The position numbers and the translations under genes are program-made. This document shows, one piece after another, positions 9,831 to 17,820 of a stretch of 64,000 nt of DNA (its first letter is position 1; the number at the start of each line of letters is the position of its first letter). The stretch comes from CBDDBK01 sp965225715 (lineage in GTDB: Bacteria; Bacteroidota; Bacteroidia; Cytophagales; Flammeovirgaceae). The stretch is taken from contig CBDDBK010000002.1 of NCBI GenBank assembly GCA_965225715.1, positions 1,355,134-1,419,133 on the forward strand. Direction: 5' to 3'. The notes below the pieces were generated by a model. That model saw only the letters and a program-made list of their open reading frames with translations, did not search any database and was not told where the DNA came from.

Positions 9831-9958
9831 TTAATCCAATAACTCATCTGATGCTTCATTGGTTGGCTGCCGTGTATGAATTACTAATTTAGGGAACACT
9901 TTATTTTTGTTTTCCACCGCATAATGAATCCATATTTTATTTCCTACTTTACCACAAA
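9831..9958 (-). pseudogene. Transposase fragment, possibly IS1-like
   Basis: The reverse strand reads CGKVGNKIWIHYAVENKNKV and then FPKLVIHTRQPTNEASDELL before a stop. The pattern VGxKxxxxWIxYAV recalls the region after the first catalytic Asp in IS1-family transposases. It is cut at 9961 by IS family B. Assignment is by pattern only. Confidence 0.4.
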
Positions 9959-9961
9959 CTA

Positions 9962-10557
9962 AGAGCGTGTTTAGTTTTTTATTTTAATTTTGAAAAGAGC
10001 GTCAAATTTCATAAAAGAGCACTTTAATTTTCACTTTAAATGGTGCTAGCGCTTTATGGAAAAGAAACACGTTTCTAAACAAAAAAAAACATAATGCTAT
10101 AGATGACGCCCTATGGACAAAGATAGAAAGATATTTTCCTCATGCCAAACACAAGAGAAAATACAAACAAAAAGATGTTTTTAATGCTTGCTTATTTGTT
10201 ACTGCCGCTAACACATATGATGGTAAAGAAGGTGTAAACTTACTCGACAAGCTACGCGGACGTATAAAAGAAAAGACTTTATTTTGCGTTGATAAGAGTT
10301 ATCGGGGTGATTTTGTTAAGGCGGTGGATTCTTTAAATTGTCCTATTGATGTTGGTCAGCCACCTCCTTCAGAGCTTGGTTTTGTACCCAGAAAGGGACG
10401 CTGGCAAGTAGAGCGGAGTTTTTCTTGGTTAAATTTTTACCGTAGATTGAGTAAATATTACGAAAAAACTGTAGAATCAGCTTTAGCATTCATTCAAATA
10501 GCATTTATTAACATCCTTTTGAACAGAATAAGGGTAAATAAAAACTAAACACGCTCT
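9962..10557 (+). mobile_element. Internally deleted IS5-family element, copy 1 of family B
   Basis: Terminal inverted repeats AGAGCGTGTTTAGTTTTT (9962) and AAAAACTAAACACGCTCT (ending 10557) bound a 596-bp element, too short for a full IS5-type element. A TA dinucleotide borders each end, in line with the TA target of the IS427-type group. It inserted into the fifth member of the adjacent tandem gene family, of which only 47 bp remain on its right. Other pieces of this family lie at 38298 and 47231. Confidence 0.85.
10056..10548 (+). pseudogene. IS5-family transposase with frameshift and internal deletion
   Basis: The start is MEKKHVSKQKK. An A-run of nine at 10081 is one base too long for the frame that continues DDALWTKIERYFPHAKHKRK. 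Later residues read [20 protein letters not shown] and then [20 protein letters not shown], the C-terminal Glu region of IS5-type DDE transposases. The middle, with the first catalytic Asp, is deleted: VFNACLF joins directly to VTAANTYDG. Confidence 0.8.
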
Positions 10558-10604
10558 AAAGCCCCATAAACATAGCTTTGGGTTTTTGAAAACTTTGCAT
10601 TCAT
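10558..10604 (-). pseudogene. 5' stub of a fifth copy of the tandem propeller-protein family
   Basis: From the start codon at 10604 the reverse strand encodes MNAKFSKTQSYVYGA, identical to the N-terminus of the 13161-15245 gene, and then stops at the IS at 10557. The 245 bp upstream (10605-10849) match the spacers between the intact copies. The array therefore once had at least five genes. Confidence 0.9.
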
Positions 10605-10849
10605 AAGGTTCTATTAAATTTAATATTAAAAAAATAAAATGACTTGTATATAAAGGTTTTTTGTTTTTATTTTGAGGAATGACTTAGTTTTGTAATTCAT
10701 TATAGTTCATTATTTTAAATAACACACTATCCAAAAAAAGTTAGATAAAATAGGCCGGAATAAATTTCTTTTCAAAGTAAAGAATTTGGCGATGTACCAG
10801 AGTAAGGTTTCCTCTTTTGAATACACCGCCAAGCTAAATTTTTTGTTTC

Positions 10850-12934
10850 TCAGTCTATGACCCGAAATACACTGACGCCATCATCAATATTCCCAGATAC
10901 AAAAAGATAGGTATTTCCTTCAATAACAGCCGTAGATACATCAGCAGCTCCATCCAATTCTAAAGTGGCATTATCGGAGACATCGTCAACCGAGGTTAAA
11001 GTTCCGTCAGCAGCGACTGAAAACACACTGATGCCATCATCATCAAATCCAGCTACAAAAAGATAGGTGCTTTCCCCAATGACTGCTGTAGATAGAGCAA
11101 TAGCCCCCTCCAATTCTAAATCGGCATTATCGGAGACATCGTCAACCGAGGTTAAAGTTCCGTCAGCAGCGACTGAAAACACACTGACGCCATGATCAAA
11201 CACCCTAGCTACAAAAAGATAAGTTGTTCCTCCAACAACTGCTGTAGATAAACCACTGGCCCCATCCAATTCTAAATCGGCATTATCGGAGACATCGTCA
11301 ACCGAGGTTAAGGTTCCATCGGCAGCGACCGAAAATACACTGACCCCATCATCAAACACCCCAGCTACAAAAAGATAGGTGCTTCCTCCAACGACTGCTG
11401 TAGATAAACCAGTGGCTCTATCCAGTTTTAAAACGGCATTGTCGGAGACATCGTCAACCGAGGTTAAGGTTCCATCAGCAGCGACCGAAAATACACTGAC
11501 CCCATCATCAACACCCCCAGCTACAAAAAGATAGGTACTTTCCTCAATAACTGCTGTATACGTATAAGTAACCCCATCCAATTCTAAAGCGGCATTGTCA
11601 GAGACATCATCAACCGAGGTTAAAGTTCCATCAGAAGCGACAGAAAATACACTGACCCCATCATCAATAAACCCAGCTACAAAAAGATAGGTTGTTCCCT
11701 CAACGACTGCTGTAGATAAACCACGGGCTCCATCCAATTTTAAATCGGTATCATCGGAGACATCGTCAGCCGAAATTAAAGTTCCATCAGAAGCGACCGA
11801 AAATACACTGGCCCCATTATCAGTATCCCCACATACAAAAAGATAAGTTGTTCCTCCAACAACTGCTGTAGATAAACCACTGGCTCCATCCAGTTGTAAA
11901 GTGGCATCATCGGAGACATCGTCAACCGAGAGCAATTGAAATGAATCTCGAACCGTAATGCTAATAGAAGTTTCAGAACGATTGCCGTCCAAATCGAAAA
12001 CTGCGACTCCCAAATCATAGAGGGCTAAAGTTTCATAATCTAAGGCATTAGAAATGAGCAAATAACCTGAATTAGAAAGGCTGAAAGCTCCTCCAACATT
12101 ACCCGAAAACAAAGCATAAGAGGCAATGTCTAAGTCGTCAGTGGCTACAACTTGGCCCACTGTATCGCCAATAGCACTGAACTCGGATATCGAAAACACA
12201 CTATTCTTTATGCTCAAACTAGGCGCATCAACTACAGCAATCGTAAAAGCCATTTCAAAGGTGCCGCCGTTACCGTCGTCCGTTTGCACCCGAATAGAAT
12301 GACTGGCTTGACTTTCAAAATCAAAACTTATGTTGCTTTTTAAGCTATCGCCAGAAATAATAAAATTGGCATTATTACTAGACCCATCCCCTTCTTGGAA
12401 ACTATAGGTAAAAGCCTCTGAATCCGCATCTGTGGAACTAAAAGTTCCTATCAAACTTCCAATGGGTTCATTTTCAGAAATACTATTGGCGCTTAAAGCA
12501 ATAGATATAGGATTTTCATTGGTATTGCTTACCGTTATGGTAAAAACCATCTGAAAGGTGCCGCCATTTCCATCATCCGTTTGCACCCGAATAGAGTGAC
12601 TGGCTTGACTTTCAAAATCAAAACTTATGTTGCTTTTTAAACTATCCCCAGAAATACTAAAATTAGCATTATCACTAGACCCATCCCCTTCTTGGAAACT
12701 ATAGGTAAAAGCCTCTGAATCTACGTCTGTGGAACTAAAAATTCCTATCAAACTTCCAATAGGTTCATTTTCAGAAATACTATTGGCGCTCAAAACAATA
12801 GATGTAGGAGGTGAATTCGTTTCAGATGGAGGCTCTACCACAGGGCTATCGTCACATTTTCCTGCAATGGTTAAAATAAAAAGAACCAAAGCCCCATAAA
12901 CATAGCTTTGGATTTTTGAAAACTTTGCATTCAT
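10850..12934 (-). CDS. Cadherin plus seven-bladed propeller surface protein, array copy 1
   Basis: The protein has 694 residues. The N-terminal hydrophobic segment ends LTIAGKCDD; Cys27 could be lipidated, but Lys at -1 is not a canonical lipobox. Two near-identical cadherin-like domains (SANSISENEPIGSLIG) span roughly 41-235, a third more distant one (VFSISEFSAIGDTVG) about 235-325, then seven 52-residue repeats of the form SVDDVSDNADLELDGA...STAVV...TYLFVAG..DDGVSVFSVA. Seven repeats suggest a closed seven-bladed propeller. The inferred role is surface attachment or ligand binding. Blade 1 has CGDTDNG, unlike the other blades. Confidence 0.85.
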   Translation of the reverse strand: MNAKFSKIQSYVYGALVLFILTIAGKCDDSPVVEPPSETNSPPTSIVLSANSISENEPIGSLIGIFSSTDVDSEAFTYSFQEGDGSSDNANFSISGDSLKSNISFDFESQASHSIRVQTDDGNGGTFQMVFTITVSNTNENPISIALSANSISENEPIGSLIGTFSSTDADSEAFTYSFQEGDGSSNNANFIISGDSLKSNISFDFESQASHSIRVQTDDGNGGTFEMAFTIAVVDAPSLSIKNSVFSISEFSAIGDTVGQVVATDDLDIASYALFSGNVGGAFSLSNSGYLLISNALDYETLALYDLGVAVFDLDGNRSETSISITVRDSFQLLSVDDVSDDATLQLDGASGLSTAVVGGTTYLFVCGDTDNGASVFSVASDGTLISADDVSDDTDLKLDGARGLSTAVVEGTTYLFVAGFIDDGVSVFSVASDGTLTSVDDVSDNAALELDGVTYTYTAVIEESTYLFVAGGVDDGVSVFSVAADGTLTSVDDVSDNAVLKLDRATGLSTAVVGGSTYLFVAGVFDDGVSVFSVAADGTLTSVDDVSDNADLELDGASGLSTAVVGGTTYLFVARVFDHGVSVFSVAADGTLTSVDDVSDNADLELEGAIALSTAVIGESTYLFVAGFDDDGISVFSVAADGTLTSVDDVSDNATLELDGAADVSTAVIEGNTYLFVSGNIDDGVSVFRVID

Positions 12935-13160
12935 AAGGTTGTATTATTTAAGGTTAAAAAAATAAAATTAGTTGTATATAAAGTAGTTAAAGGTTTTTTG
13001 TTGAAAAAAAGTTAGATAAAAATAGGTTAGTATAACATAAGCAATGATAAAATTGATAAAATAGGCCGGAATAAATTTCTTTTCAAAGTAAAGAATTTGG
13101 CGATGTACCAGAGTAAGGTTTCCTCTTTTGAATACACCGCCAAGCTAAATTTTTTGTTTC

Positions 13161-15245
13161 TTAGTCTATGACCCGAAATACACTGACGCCATCATCACCA
13201 AACCCAGCTACAAAAAGATAGGTACTTTCCCCAACAACTGCCGTAGATACAGCAATAGCTCCGTCCAATTCTAAAGTGGCATTATCGGAGACATTGTAAA
13301 TAGAGGTTAAAGTTCCATCAGAAGCGACTGAAAATACACTGACGCCATCATCATCAAACCCAGCTACAAAAAGATAGGTTGTTGCTCCAACAACTGCCGT
13401 AGATACACTGTAAGCCCCATCCAGTTGTAAAGCGGCATTGTCGGAGACATCGTCAACCGAGGTTAAAGTTCCATCAGAAGCGACCGAAAATACACTGACG
13501 CCATCATCATCATACCCAGCTACAAAAAGATAGGTGCTTCCTCCAACAACTGCTGTAGATACATCAATAGATCCAGCCAGTTGTAAAGTGGCATTGTCGG
13601 AGACATCATCAACCGAGGTTAAAGTTCCATCAGAAGCGACCGAAAATACACTGACGCCATCATCAATATCCCCAGCTACAAAAAGATAGGTATTTCCTCC
13701 AACAACTGCCGTAGATACACTGTAAGCCCCATCCAATTCTAAAGCGGCATTATCAGAGACATCATCAACCGAGGTTAAAGTTCCATCGGCAGCGACCGAA
13801 AATACACTGACCCCATCATCGTCATACCCAGATACAAAAAGATAAGTTGTTCCCTCAACAACTGCTGTAGATACACTGTAAACCCCATCCAATTCTAAAG
13901 TGGCATTGTCGGAGACATCATCAACCGAGGTTAAAGTTCCATCGGCAGCGACCGAAAATACACTGACGCCATCATCGTCATACCCAGATACAAAAAGATA
14001 AGTTGTTCCTCCAATGATTGCTGTAGATAAACCACTGGCTCCATCCAATTCTAAAGTGGCATTGTCGGAGACATCGTCAGCCGAGGTTAAGGTGCCATCA
14101 GAAGCGACCGAAAATACGCTGACGCCATCATCATTATACCCAGCTACAAAAAGATAGGTGCTTCCTCCGATAACTGCCGTAGATATAGGGAAAGCCCTCT
14201 CCAATTCTAAATTGGCATCGTCGGAGACATCGTCAACGGAGAGCAATTGAAATGAATCTCGAACCGTAATGCTAATAGAAGTTTCAGAACGATTGCCATC
14301 CAAATCGAAAACTGCGACTCCCAAATCATAGAGGGCTAAAGTTTCATAATCTAAGGCATTAGAAACGAGTAAATAACCTGAATTAGAAAGGCTGAAAGCT
14401 CCTCCAACATTACCCGAAAACAAAGCATAAGAGGCAATGTCTAAGTCGTCAGTGGCTACAACTTGGCCCACTGTATCGCCAATAGCACTGAACTCGGATA
14501 TCGAAAACACACTATTCTTTATGCTCAAACTAGGCGCATCAACTACAGCAATCGTAAAAGCCATTTCAAAGGTGCCGCCGTTACCGTCGTCCGTTTGCAC
14601 CCGAATAGAATGACTGGCTTGACTTTCAAAATCAAAACTTATGTTGCTTTTTAAGCTATCGCCAGAAATAATAAAATTGGCATTATTACTAGACCCATCC
14701 CCTTCTTGGAAACTATAAGTAAAAGCCTCTGAATCTACGTCTGTGGAACTAAAAGTTCCTATGAAACTTCCAATGGGTTCATTTTCAGAAATACTATTGG
14801 CGCTTAAAGCAATAGATATAGGATTTTCATTGGTATTGCTTACCGTTATGGTAAAAACCATCTGAAAGGTGCCGCCATTTCCATCATCCGTTTGCACCCG
14901 AATAGAGTGACTGGCTTGACTTTCAAAATCAAAACTTATGTTGCTTTTTAAACTATCCCCAGAAATACTAAAATTAGCATTATCACTAGACCCATCCCCT
15001 TCTTGGAAACTATAGGTAAAAGCCTCTGAATCTACATCGGTGGAACTAAAAATTCCTATCAAACTTCCAATAGGTTCATTTTCAGAAATACTATTGGCGC
15101 TCAAAACAATAGATGTAGGAGGTGAATTCGTTTCAGATGGAGGCTCTACCACAGGGGTATCGTCACATTTTCCTGCAATGGTTAAAATAAAAAGAACCAA
15201 AGCCCCATAAACATAGCTTTGGGTTTTTGAAAACTTTGCATTCAT
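13161..15245 (-). CDS. Cadherin plus seven-bladed propeller surface protein, array copy 2
   Basis: It is also exactly 694 residues, with the same order: signal with AGKC, two cadherin-like domains, one divergent cadherin-like domain, and seven 52-residue blades. Its cadherin part is nearly identical to copy 1 (both have FEMAFTIAVVDAP). The blades differ mainly in two short stretches: the residues before STAV (AFPI, ASGL, VYSV, AYSV, SIDV, AIAV) and those between LFVxG and DDG. The last blade begins SIYNVSDN instead of SVDDVSDN, as in copies 3 and 4. It is probably transcribed with its neighbours or from its own duplicated upstream region. Confidence 0.85.
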   Translation of the reverse strand: MNAKFSKTQSYVYGALVLFILTIAGKCDDTPVVEPPSETNSPPTSIVLSANSISENEPIGSLIGIFSSTDVDSEAFTYSFQEGDGSSDNANFSISGDSLKSNISFDFESQASHSIRVQTDDGNGGTFQMVFTITVSNTNENPISIALSANSISENEPIGSFIGTFSSTDVDSEAFTYSFQEGDGSSNNANFIISGDSLKSNISFDFESQASHSIRVQTDDGNGGTFEMAFTIAVVDAPSLSIKNSVFSISEFSAIGDTVGQVVATDDLDIASYALFSGNVGGAFSLSNSGYLLVSNALDYETLALYDLGVAVFDLDGNRSETSISITVRDSFQLLSVDDVSDDANLELERAFPISTAVIGGSTYLFVAGYNDDGVSVFSVASDGTLTSADDVSDNATLELDGASGLSTAIIGGTTYLFVSGYDDDGVSVFSVAADGTLTSVDDVSDNATLELDGVYSVSTAVVEGTTYLFVSGYDDDGVSVFSVAADGTLTSVDDVSDNAALELDGAYSVSTAVVGGNTYLFVAGDIDDGVSVFSVASDGTLTSVDDVSDNATLQLAGSIDVSTAVVGGSTYLFVAGYDDDGVSVFSVASDGTLTSVDDVSDNAALQLDGAYSVSTAVVGATTYLFVAGFDDDGVSVFSVASDGTLTSIYNVSDNATLELDGAIAVSTAVVGESTYLFVAGFGDDGVSVFRVID

Positions 15246-15490
15246 AAGGTTATGTTAAATTTAATATTAAAAAAATAAAATGAGTTGTATATAAAGGTTT
15301 TTTGTTTTTATTTTGAGGAATGACTTCCTTTTGTAATTCATTATAGTTCATTATTTTAAATAACACACTATCCAAAAAAAGTTAGATAAAATAGGCTGGA
15401 ATAAATTTCTTTTCAAAGTAAAGAATTTGGCGATGTACCAGAGTAAGGTTTCCTCTTTTGAATACACCGCCAAGCTAAATTTTTTGTTTC

Positions 15491-17575
15491 TCAGTCTATG
15501 ACCCGAAATACACTGACCCCATCATCATTAAACCCAGCTACAAAAAGATAGGTATTTCCTTCAATAACAGCCGTAGACACATCGGCAATTCCATCCAATT
15601 CTAAAGTGGCATTATCGGAGACATTGTAAATAGAGGTTAAGGTGCCATCAGAAGCGACCGAAAATACACTGACCCCATTATCACTAAATCCAGCTACAAA
15701 AAGATAGGTGCTTTCTCCAACAACTGCTGTAGATACACTGTAAGCCCCATTCAATTCTAAATCAGCATCGTCAGAGACATCATCAACCGAGGTTAACGTT
15801 CCGTCAGCAGCGACTGAAAACACACTGAAGCCATCATCAATATTCCCAGCTACAAAAAGATAGGTGCTTCCTCCAACAACTGCTGTAGATACAGCGAAAG
15901 CCCCATCCAATTCTAAATCAGCATCGTCGGAGACATCATCAACCGAGGTTAAAGTTCCATCGGAAGTAATCGAAAATACACTGACGCCATCATCATTACG
16001 CCCAGCCACAAAAAGATAGGTGTTTCCCCCAACAACTGCCGTAGATAAACCAATAGCCCCATCCAATTCTAAAGCGGCATTATCAGAGACAGTGTCAACC
16101 GAGGTTAAAGTTCCATCAGCAGCGACCGAAAATACACTGACCCCATCATCTAACTCTCCAGTTACAAAAAGATAGGTTGTTCCTCCAACAACTGCTGTAG
16201 ATAAACCACTGGCTCCATCCAATTCTAAATCGGCATTGTCAGAGACATCGTCAACCGAGGTTAAGGTTCCATCGGCAGCGACCGAAAATACACTGACGCC
16301 ATCATCGTCATACCCAGTTACAAAAAGATAGGTTGTTCCTCCAATAACTGCTGTAGATACATCAGCAGCTCCATCCAATTCTAAAGTGGCATTGTCGGAG
16401 ACATCGTCAACCGAGGTTAAGGTGCCATCAGAAGCGACCGAAAATACACTGACCCCATCATCATTATACCCAGTTACAAAAAGATAGGTTGTTCCTCCAA
16501 CAACTGCTGTAGATAAACCACTGGCTCCATCCAATTCTAAATCGGCATTGTCAGAGACATCGTCAACCGAGAGCAATTGGAATGAATCTCGAACCATAAT
16601 GCTAATAGAAGTTTCAAAACGATTGCCATTTGGATCAAAAACTGCGACTCCCAAATCATAGAGGGCTAAAGTTTCATAATCTAAGGCATTAGAAACGAGT
16701 AAATAACCTGAATTAGAAAGGCTGAAAGCTCCTCCAACATTACCCGAAAACAAAGCATAAGAGGCAATGTCTAAGTCGTCAGTGGCTACAACTTGACCCG
16801 CTGTATCGCCAATAGCACTGAACTCGGATATCGAAAACACACTATTCTTTATGCTCAAATTAGGGACATCAAGGACAGTAATGGTAAAAACCATTTGAAA
16901 AGTGCCGCCATTGCCATCGTCCGTTTGCACCCGAATAGAATGACTGGCTTGACTTTCAAAATCAAAACGTATGTTGCTTTTTAGACTATCCCCAGAAATA
17001 CTAAAATTGGCATTATCATCAGCCCCATCTCCTTCTTGGAAACTATAAGTAAAAGCCTCTGAATCTACGTCTGTGGAATTAAAAGTTCCTATGAAACTTC
17101 CAATGGGTTCATTTTCAGAAATACTATTGGCGCTTAAAGCAATAGATATAGGATTTTCATTGGTATTGCTTACCGTTATGGTAAAAACCATCTGAAAGGT
17201 GCCGCCATTTCCATCGTCCGTTTGCACCCGAATAGAATGACTGGCTTGACCTTCAAAATCGAAACTTATGTTGCTTTTTAGACTATCGCCAGAAATACTA
17301 AAATTGGCATTATCACTAGACCCATCCCCTTCTTGGAAACTATAGGTAAAAGCCTCTGAATCCGCATCTGTGGAACTAAAAGTTCCTATCAAACTTCCAA
17401 CGGGTTCATTTTCAGAAATACTATCGGCACTTATAGCTAAAGCTGTTGGAGGTGAATTCGTTTCAGATGGAGGCTCTACCACAGGGCTATCGTCACATTT
17501 TCCTGCAATGGTTAAAATAAAAAGAACCAAAGCCCCATAAACATAGCTTTGGATTTTTGAAAACTTTGCATTCAT
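15491..17575 (-). CDS. Cadherin plus seven-bladed propeller surface protein, array copy 3
   Basis: This copy has 694 residues and the same architecture. Its first cadherin-like domain starts differently (ALAISADSISENEPVG instead of SIVLSANS), and the second carries GDGADDNANF. The third domain has DPNGNRFETSISIMV, a local change from the DLDGNRSETSISITV of the other copies. Seven blades follow. Differences are clustered, not even, which fits exchange between copies. Its upstream 245-bp spacer matches those before copies 2 and 5. Confidence 0.85.
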   Translation of the reverse strand: MNAKFSKIQSYVYGALVLFILTIAGKCDDSPVVEPPSETNSPPTALAISADSISENEPVGSLIGTFSSTDADSEAFTYSFQEGDGSSDNANFSISGDSLKSNISFDFEGQASHSIRVQTDDGNGGTFQMVFTITVSNTNENPISIALSANSISENEPIGSFIGTFNSTDVDSEAFTYSFQEGDGADDNANFSISGDSLKSNIRFDFESQASHSIRVQTDDGNGGTFQMVFTITVLDVPNLSIKNSVFSISEFSAIGDTAGQVVATDDLDIASYALFSGNVGGAFSLSNSGYLLVSNALDYETLALYDLGVAVFDPNGNRFETSISIMVRDSFQLLSVDDVSDNADLELDGASGLSTAVVGGTTYLFVTGYNDDGVSVFSVASDGTLTSVDDVSDNATLELDGAADVSTAVIGGTTYLFVTGYDDDGVSVFSVAADGTLTSVDDVSDNADLELDGASGLSTAVVGGTTYLFVTGELDDGVSVFSVAADGTLTSVDTVSDNAALELDGAIGLSTAVVGGNTYLFVAGRNDDGVSVFSITSDGTLTSVDDVSDDADLELDGAFAVSTAVVGGSTYLFVAGNIDDGFSVFSVAADGTLTSVDDVSDDADLELNGAYSVSTAVVGESTYLFVAGFSDNGVSVFSVASDGTLTSIYNVSDNATLELDGIADVSTAVIEGNTYLFVAGFNDDGVSVFRVID

Positions 17576-17820
17576 AAGGTTCTATTAAATTTAATATTAA
17601 AAAAATAAAATGAGTTGTATATAAAGGTTTTTTGTTTTTATTTTGAGGAATGACTTCCTTTTGTAATTCATTATAGTTCATTATTTTAAATAACACACTA
17701 TCCAAAAAAAGTTAGATAAAATAGGCTGGAATAAATTTCTTTTCAAAGTAAAGAATTTGGCGATGTACCAGAGTAAGGTTTCCTCTTTTGAATACACCGC
17801 CAAGCTAAATTTTTTGTTTC

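Noticed and set aside
10081..10090. A9 run in the IS family B transposase as a programmed slippage site.
   Set aside because: The element also lacks its middle section, and the 38298 copy has a different A-run and its own deletion, so decay is the simpler explanation.
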